Source of the DNA: Lachnospira sp. UBA4285
GTDB lineage: Bacteria > Bacillota > Clostridia > Lachnospirales > Lachnospiraceae
Assembly: GCA_002394965.1 (NCBI GenBank)
Contig: DGVL01000076.1
Coordinates: 1-7,008, forward strand
Direction of reading: 5' to 3'
DNA: 7,008 nt
The position numbers and the translations under genes are program-made. The stretch's first letter is position 1; every line of letters begins with the position of its first letter. Positions 1 to 5,291 of this stretch are shown in pieces. Under the pieces are notes generated by a model. The model was not told where the DNA came from. It searched no databases and was given only the letters and a program-made list of their open reading frames with translations.

Positions 1-264
1 GAGCGGCTTGCGGACAGAAGGCATGTTTTCTCGCATGTCATCTGGGACATGATCGCCTACCGGGTGCGTGTGGCGGACCTCAGAGAAGCGGCAGACGGAA
101 ACAAGGAGGAAACCGTGTCTCAGCGGCTGGCGGTGGCAGAGGAAACAGAAGCGTATGACCCGCTTTCAGCAGTCGCATCAGAGGGGCAGGAGTGGCTGTG
201 GGTCAGCAGGCGCGAGGCAGGAAAGTCTGTGCCGGTTCCATCTGCCTTTGCCGGATGGCTTTAA
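1..264 (+). CDS. mutY: MutY, A/G-specific adenine glycosylase, C-terminal end (5' part outside window)
   Basis: The reading frame is open from base 1 to a TAA at 262-264, giving the last 87 residues. It matches the Nudix-like C-terminal domain of MutY, which recognises 8-oxoguanine opposite the adenine to be removed in base-excision repair. Visible landmarks are an early RHVFSHVIWDM stretch (the family's K/R-H-x-F-x-H-x-x-W-x-M motif, residues 8-18 of the fragment) leading into an AYRVRV strand. Near the end there is a WLWVSRREA segment followed by VPSAF, the usual 'W-V-x-x-E ... PSAF' ending of MutY. The catalytic HhH domain and the iron-sulfur cluster lie upstream of the window and cannot be checked. 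The gene converges on the leftward ohrR with 78 bp between them, and is functionally separate from it, although both deal with oxidative damage. The identification rests on motif recognition of this domain only. Confidence 0.85.
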   Translation, partial: ERLADRRHVFSHVIWDMIAYRVRVADLREAADGNKEETVSQRLAVAEETEAYDPLSAVASEGQEWLWVSRREAGKSVPVPSAFAGWL

Positions 265-268
265 GAAA

Positions 269-293
269 GCATGCCGCCGGGAGCGTGGCATGC
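269..293 (+). terminator. Hairpin just after mutY, possible part of its terminator
   Basis: GCATGCC (269-275) pairs with GGCATGC (287-293), and G276-T286 and C277-G285 can extend the stem. It begins 4 bp after the mutY stop. On the + strand it is followed by A residues, not T, so alone it is not a classical intrinsic terminator. It may work with the second hairpin at 298-321, or may simply stabilise the mutY 3' end. Confidence 0.35.
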
Positions 294-321
294 AAAAAAG
301 GGCCGGAATGAACCGGCCCTT
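294..321 (-). terminator. Intrinsic terminator of the gpx-trxB-ohrR unit
   Basis: On the minus strand AAGGGCCGG (321-313) pairs with CCGGCCCTT (306-298) around a 6-nt loop, and the run of A at 294-299 reads as TTTTTT right after the stem. This is a textbook intrinsic terminator 22 bp beyond the ohrR stop codon. Read on the + strand the same 9-bp stem is followed by only two T residues, so it may also stop mutY transcripts, but less efficiently. Confidence 0.85.
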
Positions 322-342
322 ATGTCTGCGCCCACGTGGGAC

Positions 343-795
343 TCAACTATCCAGGATCTGGTAGAGAATCCGGTACAGAGTGCGAGCGTCCTGCCGGGGC
401 AGGCGGAAGCAACCGCCCACCTTCTCCGGGATGTCCTTCACTCTTTCCTTCATCGCGCGCCCGGCGCCTGTCAGACGGATCCGCACCTTGCGCTCATCCG
501 CCTCGTCGCGGACTCTGGTTATAAAGCCCTCGTCCTCCATTTTCTTGAGAAGCGGTGTCACCGTCCCGTTGTCAAGGTGAAGCCTGGCGCAGATGTCGCC
601 GACCGGGATATCATCCTGTTCCCAGAGGACCATGAACGTGATGTACTGCGTATAGGTGATGTGAAGCGGCTTCAGGTATGGCGTGTAGGCGCCGACGACC
701 TTCCGGGAGGCGGCATAGAGCGGAAAGCACAGCTGATTCTGCAGCTTCAGTGCCTCGTCCGGGCTGGAAAAGAGGGTGTCTGCTTTCTTGTCCAT
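343..795 (-). CDS. ohrR: OhrR-type MarR family peroxide/thiol-sensing repressor
   Basis: A 150-residue MarR-family winged-helix regulator whose best match by eye is the OhrR branch, which senses organic hydroperoxides or HOCl by oxidation of an N-terminal Cys and then leaves its operator. C23 sits in the OhrR 'NQLCFPLYAASR' helix. Y37 and Y48 lie where OhrR uses two Tyr to hold the sensing thiolate. The winged helix runs from about residue 60 to 112, with the typical LDNGTVTPLLKKME recognition helix and a DERKVRIRLT wing. C129 lies close to the position of the resolving Cys (127) of Xanthomonas OhrR, so this may be a two-Cys sensor; a further C69 is present. The start is ATG at 795; its AAAGGAG (816-810) is 14 nt away, unusually far, but no better in-frame start exists. 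It is third in a leftward operon, 75 bp after trxB, and ends before a strong terminator. The inducer and targets are inferred. Confidence 0.82.
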   Translation of the reverse strand: MDKKADTLFSSPDEALKLQNQLCFPLYAASRKVVGAYTPYLKPLHITYTQYITFMVLWEQDDIPVGDICARLHLDNGTVTPLLKKMEDEGFITRVRDEADERKVRIRLTGAGRAMKERVKDIPEKVGGCFRLPRQDARTLYRILYQILDS

Positions 796-870
796 GAATT
801 GTGGCTGTACTCCTTTCCGAAGTGCGGATGTTTATCTTTTGTTGAGAGAGCCCTTTTTGTCTTACGGTTC

Positions 871-1782
871 TCAGAGTCTGTCGATGTACTCGCAGGCAGC
901 GGTTGCGGCCATGGCGCCATCCGCGGCGGCGGTCGTGAGCTGGCGGAGCGCCTTGGTGCGGCAGTCGCCGGCGGTGAAGATTCCCTCGCGGCTTGTGCGG
1001 CAGTTCTCGCCGGCCTGGATGTAACCTCTGTTGTCAAGCTGGATCAGGTCTGCGAAGGCACCGTTGTCCGGGGCCTGTCCGATGGCAACGAACAGGGCGG
1101 ATACGGGAATCTCGCGCACGGATCCGTCTGTCTTGCTCGTCACATCGATGCTTTCGAGCCGGGACTCGCCGTGCAGCGCCGTCACAGTGCTGTTCAGCAC
1201 AAACTCCACGTTGTCCAGTTTTGCGAGCTTTTCGGCATCCGTCTGGGCCCCGCGGAACGTGTCTCTTCTGTGAATCACATAGACTTTTCTGCAGATGCCG
1301 GCAAGATACAGCGCGTCGCCAAGCGCTGTGTTGCCGCCGCCGTTCACGGCAACATCTTTTCCGCGGAAGAACATTCCGTCACATGTCGCGCAGTAGGACA
1401 CACCTTTTCCGATCAGCTCTTCCTCCCGCGCAAGTCCCAGATGGCGGTTCTTCGCGCCGGTGGCGAGGATGACGGCCCTGCACTCGTACAGGCGGCCGCC
1501 GGTTGTTGTGACGGTCTTCACAGAGCCGCCGTCGGCGATCTTTGCGGCTCCTTCAAAGACAACCCTGACGCCCAGCGCCACGGCCTGATCGTAGAGATTC
1601 TGTGCAAAGTCAAAGCCGGAGATGTGCGCGATGCCGGGGTAATTCTCAATGTCAGGCGTATTGATGATCTGCCCGCCGTAGGCGGTGGCTTCCAGGATCA
1701 GCGCGGACTTTCCGGCGCGCGCCGCATAGATCCCGGCCGTGAGGCCGGCGGTGCCGGCCCCGATGATGATGATATCCGTCAT
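871..1782 (-). CDS. trxB: Thioredoxin reductase (NADPH, FAD)
   Basis: A complete 303-residue, low-molecular-weight thioredoxin reductase that passes electrons from NADPH through FAD to thioredoxin in the cytosol. The FAD-binding GAGTAG lies at residues 8-13, the redox-active CATC at 131-134, the NADPH-binding GGGNTA at 148-153, and the HRRDTFR that binds the 2'-phosphate of NADPH at 171-177. The second FAD motif, TAGDC, is at 270-274, followed by QLTTAAADGAMAA. The presence of both pyridine-nucleotide motifs argues against the ferredoxin-dependent flavin-type reductases of some clostridia. The start was placed at ATG 1782, not at an ATG 44 codons upstream, because GAAAGGA at 1797-1791 sits 8 nt before it, the FAD fold begins at once, and the longer version would overlap gpx. 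It lies 23 bp after gpx and 75 bp before ohrR, so it probably supplies reducing power to the peroxidase. Confidence 0.95.
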   Translation of the reverse strand: MTDIIIIGAGTAGLTAGIYAARAGKSALILEATAYGGQIINTPDIENYPGIAHISGFDFAQNLYDQAVALGVRVVFEGAAKIADGGSVKTVTTTGGRLYECRAVILATGAKNRHLGLAREEELIGKGVSYCATCDGMFFRGKDVAVNGGGNTALGDALYLAGICRKVYVIHRRDTFRGAQTDAEKLAKLDNVEFVLNSTVTALHGESRLESIDVTSKTDGSVREIPVSALFVAIGQAPDNGAFADLIQLDNRGYIQAGENCRTSREGIFTAGDCRTKALRQLTTAAADGAMAATAACEYIDRL

Positions 1783-1805
1783 AGCTGTATTCCTTTCCCG
1801 GGCTC

Positions 1806-2351
1806 TCAGATCTGCTTTGCAACCGCTTCGCGGACGGACTCCATGCTGGCTGTCGGTTCGAAGCGCGCCACGACATTGCCGCTTCTGTCGATCAGGAACT
1901 TCGTGAAGTTCCACTTGATTTCAGCGTTGTTCTTGTAATCCGGGTCGATTTTTTTAAGCATCGTGTTCATCAGCAGAGCCTTCGGGCCTTTCCCGAATCC
2001 TTCAAACGTCTTCTGGCTCTTGAGATACTTGTACAGATCCAGAGCGGTCTCGCCGTTGACGTCGCTCTTCTTCATCTGATCAAACTTCGTGTTGTACTTG
2101 AGCGTGCAGAACTCGTGCACCTCTTCATCCGTCCCCGGCGTCTGCCCCGCGAACTGGTTGCACGGGATGTCCAGAATCTCCAGTCCCTTGTCGTGGAACT
2201 CCTCGTAGATGTCTTCAAGATCCTTGTACTGGGGTGTGAAGCCGCATCCCGTCGCCGTGTTGACCACCAGAACGACCTTCCCCTGGAAACTGCCCATGGG
2301 AAGCTGGGAACCGTCGCGCTTCGTTACCGAATAATCATAGAAACTGCTCAT
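1806..2351 (-). CDS. gpx: Glutathione peroxidase family protein, Cys-type, probably thioredoxin-dependent
   Basis: A complete 181-residue Gpx/BsaA-family thiol peroxidase that would reduce hydrogen peroxide or lipid and organic hydroperoxides. The peroxidatic residue is Cys36 in NTATGCGFTPQY; the codon is an ordinary Cys codon, so this is not a selenoprotein. The other catalytic residues are visible: Q70 in NQFAGQ, and W147-N148 in KWNFTKF. C82 in EFCTLKY lies in the position of the resolving Cys of two-Cys Gpx enzymes (as in yeast Gpx3, C36 and C82), which are recycled by thioredoxin, not glutathione. C64 in IPCNQF is also conserved. An acceptable start is ATG 2351 with AAGGAGA at 2365-2359, 7 nt upstream. 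It is the first gene of the leftward unit, followed after 23 bp by trxB, which fits thioredoxin-based recycling. The substrate range cannot be read from sequence. Confidence 0.93.
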   Translation of the reverse strand: MSSFYDYSVTKRDGSQLPMGSFQGKVVLVVNTATGCGFTPQYKDLEDIYEEFHDKGLEILDIPCNQFAGQTPGTDEEVHEFCTLKYNTKFDQMKKSDVNGETALDLYKYLKSQKTFEGFGKGPKALLMNTMLKKIDPDYKNNAEIKWNFTKFLIDRSGNVVARFEPTASMESVREAVAKQI

Positions 2352-2419
2352 TTTTTGTTCTCCTTTTTCAGTGGCGTGACAAATGGCAGTAACATCATCT
2401 GTCTATTTATCTTTTACAA

Positions 2420-2453
2420 AATTATATTTAACACAATATAAATCGGCTGTCAA
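2420..2453 (-). promoter_or_regulatory. Promoter of gpx-trxB-ohrR with overlapping inverted repeat (candidate operator)
   Basis: On the minus strand a perfect TTGACA (2453-2448) is followed after 17 bp by TAAATA (2430-2425), with a perfect TATAAT overlapping further on (2426-2421, 21-bp spacing). The exact -10 is therefore uncertain. Transcription would start about 65-70 bp before the gpx ATG. An imperfect inverted repeat, AATTATATT (2420-2428) and AATATAAAT (2435-2443), 8 of 9 positions paired with a 6-bp centre, fills the space between the -35 and the -10. A repressor bound there would block polymerase. OhrR is the natural candidate by context, but the sequence is not a clear copy of the known OhrR box. 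Confidence 0.55.
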
Positions 2454-2496
2454 GCATTTTCCGGGTTATAATGGGATTCTTTCCTGCCCGGCAGGT

Positions 2497-2504
2497 GGTA
2501 TAAT
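2497..2504 (+). promoter_or_regulatory. Extended -10 promoter for galM-araC-cupin
   Basis: A perfect TATAAT (2499-2504) is preceded by G and TG in the TGn arrangement of an extended -10 element. I see no good -35 at 16-18 bp upstream (ATTCTT at 2476-2481), as is common for extended -10 promoters or activator-dependent ones. The resulting leader would be roughly 60 nt. A second TATAAT at 2467-2472 also lacks a -35 and has no TGn. Confidence 0.55.
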
Positions 2505-2572
2505 AAGGAAAAATGTACCGGCGGGGCCGGAAAACAGGCAAGAGACAGACTTTTGCAAGGGAGGAAACCTGC

Positions 2573-3706
2573 ATGAAGAAGGAGTATTTCGGGACGACGA
2601 AGGACGGACAGGAAGTGACCGCCCTCACGCTGGAGAATTCGTCCGGCATGAAGCTGCGCATCCTGGACTACGGAGCGATCTTTCAGTCCATCATCGTACC
2701 GGATAAAAACGGAAATCCGGTCGATGTGCTGCTCGGATATGATGATCTGGCCGGATATGAGAATAACGGCGGCCATCTCGGGAGTACGGTGGGGCGGTAT
2801 GCCAATCGGATCTCGGACGCATCGACGGTGATCGACGGCGTGCGCTACGAGCTCGAGAAGAACGACGGAAAGAACAATCTTCACAGCGGAAGCAACTGCA
2901 CGGACTGCAAGATCTGGAAGATACAGGACGCGGGGCACATCGACGCCCCGGAGGGCGTGCACAAGACACCATGGTCCTCGGACAGCTGCGACTACGCAGT
3001 GCTTTCGATCACGTGCCCGGACATGGAACAGGGATTCCCGGGGACTGTGCAGGTGCGGCTGACCGTGCGCCTGACCGAGGGCGGCGAGATCGTGACGGAG
3101 TATCATGCGGAGTCGGACAAGGACACGCTCATCAACTTCACGAATCATTCCTATTTTAATCTGAACGGTGAGCAGGCCGGAACACTTGACGGCGTGCAGC
3201 TGAAGATCTGCGCGGACAAGTTCACACCGGTAGGCGCGGGACTCATCCCGACGGGAGAACTTGCACCCGTATCCGGAACGGTTCTGGATTTCCAAAAGTA
3301 CCGGGATCTCGGCAAGGCGATCGACGCGTACCGGGAGGGGATCCGCACGGGAGATCCGGATTTTGAGATCCTCCGGGCGTCGCTGGGCTTTGACCACAAC
3401 TTTGTGCTGGATGAGAGCAATGCGATCGGGGCGCTTTCCACGGCTGCGGATGCCGTGAGCAGCACGACGGGCATCGCCATGACCCTGATGACAGATGAGC
3501 CGGGCATCCAGCTGTACACCGGCAACGGACTCGGCGGCCGCAGCGGCAAGAGCGGGCACATCTATGAGGACTACGCGGGCTTCTGCCTGGAGCCGCAGTG
3601 CTTCCCGGATTCCGCCAACAACAAGGCGTTCCGCAAGCCTGTCTTCGGACCGGGGAGACCCTATGATTCCGTGACAGCGTACATTTTCACGATACAGAAG
3701 GACTGA
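2573..3706 (+). CDS. galM: Aldose 1-epimerase (mutarotase), GalM family
   Basis: A complete 377-residue GalM-family enzyme, which interconverts the alpha and beta anomers of aldohexoses such as galactose or glucose so that downstream kinases get the right form. Family landmarks in order are GRYANRI (residues 74-80), NNLHSG with H104, TNHSYFNLNG with the catalytic-acid His at 192, GFDHNFVLD with the sugar-binding Asp at 274, and the catalytic base E340 in FCLEPQ. It is longer than the usual 340-350 residues, with an extra loop around 108-140 that begins with a C-x-x-C pair. The start was set at ATG 2573, preceded by GGGAGG with 8-nt spacing; an ATG at 2513 would add 20 residues unlike the family and has no ribosome site. 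It is the first gene of a unit with the araC gene 34 bp downstream. The true sugar could be another aldose. Confidence 0.92.
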   Translation: MKKEYFGTTKDGQEVTALTLENSSGMKLRILDYGAIFQSIIVPDKNGNPVDVLLGYDDLAGYENNGGHLGSTVGRYANRISDASTVIDGVRYELEKNDGKNNLHSGSNCTDCKIWKIQDAGHIDAPEGVHKTPWSSDSCDYAVLSITCPDMEQGFPGTVQVRLTVRLTEGGEIVTEYHAESDKDTLINFTNHSYFNLNGEQAGTLDGVQLKICADKFTPVGAGLIPTGELAPVSGTVLDFQKYRDLGKAIDAYREGIRTGDPDFEILRASLGFDHNFVLDESNAIGALSTAADAVSSTTGIAMTLMTDEPGIQLYTGNGLGGRSGKSGHIYEDYAGFCLEPQCFPDSANNKAFRKPVFGPGRPYDSVTAYIFTIQKD

Positions 3707-3740
3707 AGCGTGCACGAAACAGGAGTAGCAGGAGCGTTCC

Positions 3741-4811
3741 ATGCGGCAGGATCTGCTTGATCAGCTGGCGGTTCTGACGCCGGAAGAAGAAAAACTGAAG
3801 GCGGGAGACAAGATCGAGAAGGGGATCTACATGTCTACCGGCAATGACGTCGTCGACGTGCGCCGGCTGGCAGAGGAGGGTCGCCTGATCACGATCCGCA
3901 AAAATGTGCGGTTTGCGTATTTTCCGAAACACCGGCACAATTACGTGGAAGTGCTGTACATGTGCGAGGGCTCTACGCGGCATGTACTCGGCGGGCAGGA
4001 AGTCACGGTCCGGTCCGGCGATCTGCTGATGCTGAGTCAGCGGGTGACACAGGAGGTCTATCCGGCGGGGGAGAATGACATCGGCGTGAATTTCCTGATC
4101 CTGCCGGAGTTCTTTAATGACATCCTTCGGATGATTCCCGACGAGAAAAGCGCAATCCGGGATTTTCTCATCGGCACGCTCTCCGGTGCCCCGGTGTCAG
4201 ACAACCAGACGGATGGACAGGTGGATGCCCCGTCATATCTGCTCTTTCACACGGCGGATTTTCTCCCGGTGTTAAACCTCATGGAGAATCTGATCTACGG
4301 GCTTCTGAACCGCTCGTCCTCCTCGCGCACGATCGAGCAGAACACCTTCGGCCTTCTCCTGCTGTATCTGCTGAAGCTCTCCGATCATCTGCAGGTTGGC
4401 GGCGGGGGGACGGACGAGATGATCATGAAGGTGCTGGACTATGTCGACAGCCATTACCGGGACGCTTCGCTTTCTACCCTCGCGCGCACTCTTCACTATG
4501 ATCCGTTCCAGCTTTCCCGGATGATCAAGCGGAAGCTGGGACGCAATTTCACCGATCTGGTGCAGGAGAGGCGCCTGCGCCAGGCCCGCTATCTGCTGAC
4601 GCACACACCGATGTCGGTGCTGTCCGTCGCCGGAGCTGTCGGGTACGCGAATGTCAGCTATTTTCACCGCATCTTCCGCGCGGCGACCGGCCAGACGCCG
4701 AGGCGCTTCCGGGCGGCACAGAATGCATCCGGACGCGGGAGGACGGACAGGAACTATCTGTCATCAGAAGCATCTGACAGTTCCCGCGGGGAGAATACAA
4801 AATCATTATAG
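3741..4811 (+). CDS. AraC-family transcriptional regulator with N-terminal cupin domain
   Basis: A complete 356-residue regulator. The N-terminal half holds an AraC-type cupin sugar-sensing domain (about residues 50-125), with FPKHRHNYVEVLYMCEG as its first motif and RSGDLLMLS as its second. The C-terminal half carries the two helix-turn-helix motifs of the AraC/XylS DNA-binding domain (about 226-325), ending in the family signature VAGAVGYANVSYFHRIFR...TGQTPRRFR. The final 30 or so residues (about 327-356) are a polar, low-complexity tail rich in S, R, N and G that goes beyond the usual family end. The start at ATG 3741 has AGGAG at 3730-3734. Its place between galM and a KdgF-like cupin, upstream of rhaB, makes it the likely local activator for rhamnose or pectin-sugar genes; its ligand is not determinable here. 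Binding sites might be the repeats at 6775-6825 (inference). Confidence 0.9.
   Translation: MRQDLLDQLAVLTPEEEKLKAGDKIEKGIYMSTGNDVVDVRRLAEEGRLITIRKNVRFAYFPKHRHNYVEVLYMCEGSTRHVLGGQEVTVRSGDLLMLSQRVTQEVYPAGENDIGVNFLILPEFFNDILRMIPDEKSAIRDFLIGTLSGAPVSDNQTDGQVDAPSYLLFHTADFLPVLNLMENLIYGLLNRSSSSRTIEQNTFGLLLLYLLKLSDHLQVGGGGTDEMIMKVLDYVDSHYRDASLSTLARTLHYDPFQLSRMIKRKLGRNFTDLVQERRLRQARYLLTHTPMSVLSVAGAVGYANVSYFHRIFRAATGQTPRRFRAAQNASGRGRTDRNYLSSEASDSSRGENTKSL
4750..4784 (+). other. Hairpin at the end of the araC gene, before the cupin gene
   Basis: GGAA (4750-4753) and CTGTCA (4758-4763) pair with TGACAG (4775-4780) and TTCC (4781-4784), leaving a 4-nt bulge (4754-4757). An alternative small hairpin, TCAGA/TCTGA around AGCA (4764-4777), is mutually exclusive with it. 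No T-tract follows, so it is not an intrinsic terminator. It lies in the coding region for the atypical AraC tail, 43 bp before the next start codon, and could affect mRNA processing or the relative yield of the two genes. Confidence 0.4.
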
Positions 4812-4826
4812 AAGGAGAAAGGAAAC

Positions 4827-5165
4827 ATGAAGAATCAGAGATGGGTTTTCTACAAGGATGTAAAGCCGGAGGACAACGGCCAGGGCGTTGTGAAGCGGGT
4901 GCTCGCGTACTCCGATGACCTGATGGTGGTCGAGAATACGTTCGCGAAAGGAGCCGTGGGTGCGATGCATCATCACCCGCACACACAGATCACCTATGTG
5001 AAGAGCGGAAAGTTCGAATTTACGATCGACGGTGAGAAGCATATCGTGACAGAGGGCGACACGCTCTGCAAGACCAATGGCGTTGTGCACGGGTGCGTGT
5101 GCCTGGAGCCGGGAGTTCTAATCGACACATTCAGCCCGTATCGCGAGGATTTCGTCGACGACTGA
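4827..5165 (+). CDS. Small single-domain cupin, KdgF-like
   Basis: A complete 112-residue single-domain cupin. The metal-binding first motif is visible as GAMHHHPHTQITYVKSGKFE: H48/H50, H52 and Q54, with the Gln in place of the usual cupin Glu. The second motif has H88 in NGVVHG. The pattern H-x-H-P-H-x-Q, followed by a 'V-L-I-D-T-F-S-P-x-R-E-D-F' ending (99-109), is the style of KdgF, which linearises 4,5-unsaturated uronates produced by pectate or alginate lyases into 4-deoxy-5-keto-uronates. Other small cupins share parts of this, so a generic cupin role remains possible. AAGGAG (4812-4817) lies 9 nt before the ATG, starting within the araC stop codon (TAG at 4809-4811), so translation of the two genes is probably coupled. 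An intrinsic terminator follows. Together with rhaB downstream it suggests rhamnogalacturonan breakdown (inference). Confidence 0.75.
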   Translation: MKNQRWVFYKDVKPEDNGQGVVKRVLAYSDDLMVVENTFAKGAVGAMHHHPHTQITYVKSGKFEFTIDGEKHIVTEGDTLCKTNGVVHGCVCLEPGVLIDTFSPYREDFVDD

Positions 5166-5176
5166 AAGCGATCCCA
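5163..5176 (+). promoter_or_regulatory. cre-like site (catabolite repression), tentative
   Basis: TGAAAGCGATCCCA fits the CcpA-site consensus TGWAANCGNTNWCA at all but one specified position (C instead of W at position 12). It starts on the stop codon of the cupin gene and lies upstream of the terminator, about 115 bp before rhaB, which is an odd place to repress rhaB. A chance match is quite possible. Confidence 0.25.
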
Positions 5177-5187
5177 TTAGTCATGAG

Positions 5188-5223
5188 AGGATACTTTTTA
5201 ACACAAAAAGTGTCCTTTTTTTT
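5188..5223 (+). terminator. Intrinsic terminator of the galM-araC-cupin unit
   Basis: AGGATACTTTTT (5188-5199) pairs with AAAAAGTGTCCT (5205-5216) over 12 bp, with one T-G wobble and a 5-nt loop, followed directly by eight T residues (5216-5223). It is a strong intrinsic terminator 22 bp after the cupin stop codon. It implies that rhaB has its own promoter, or that rhaB expression depends on read-through. Confidence 0.92.
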
Positions 5224-5238
5224 ATACCGGAAAGAGAA

Positions 5239-5244
5239 TATGAT
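5239..5244 (+). promoter_or_regulatory. Weak candidate -10 for rhaB
   Basis: TATGAT differs from TATAAT at one position and lies 48 bp before the rhaB ATG. There is no recognisable -35 (only T residues of the terminator tract at 5216-5221), which would fit an activator-dependent promoter. It is the only plausible -10 I can see between the terminator and rhaB. Confidence 0.3.
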
Positions 5245-5291
5245 GATGGCAGAATGCGCGGTTTTACAGACGTGAAGTGGAGAGGAACGAC

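Noticed and set aside
1783..1914. N-terminal extension of trxB by 44 codons
   Set aside because: It overlaps gpx by over 100 bp, resembles no reductase N-terminus, and ATG 1782 has its own well-spaced ribosome site immediately before the FAD-binding strand.
271..1938. Long open frame of 555 codons on the + strand opposite ohrR, trxB and part of gpx
   Set aside because: It is a shadow of the GC-rich genes on the other strand: no recognisable domain, Cys- and Gly-rich composition typical of antisense translation, and the opposite strand has three genes with complete catalytic motifs and ribosome sites.
2244..2246. Selenocysteine in the peroxidase
   Set aside because: The active-site residue in NTATGCGF is encoded by an ordinary Cys codon; there is no in-frame TGA at that position, so no selenocysteine insertion is needed.
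2467..2472. Second TATAAT as the main galM promoter
   Set aside because: It has neither a -35 at suitable spacing nor a TGn extension, whereas the TATAAT at 2499 has the extended -10.
2513..2572. 20-codon N-terminal extension of galM
   Set aside because: It starts about 10 bp after the -10 box, so it would have almost no leader or ribosome site, and the added residues are unlike the family; GGGAGG before ATG 2573 is decisive.
2450..3742. 430-codon open frame on the - strand opposite galM
   Set aside because: Antisense to a clearly recognised mutarotase; the translation is rich in R, H, V and A without motifs, as expected for the complement of GC-biased codons.
5277..5291. GTG start for rhaB five codons upstream
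   Set aside because: No ribosome site precedes it, and the purine-rich GGAGAGG that should serve as ribosome site for ATG 5292 would lie inside it.
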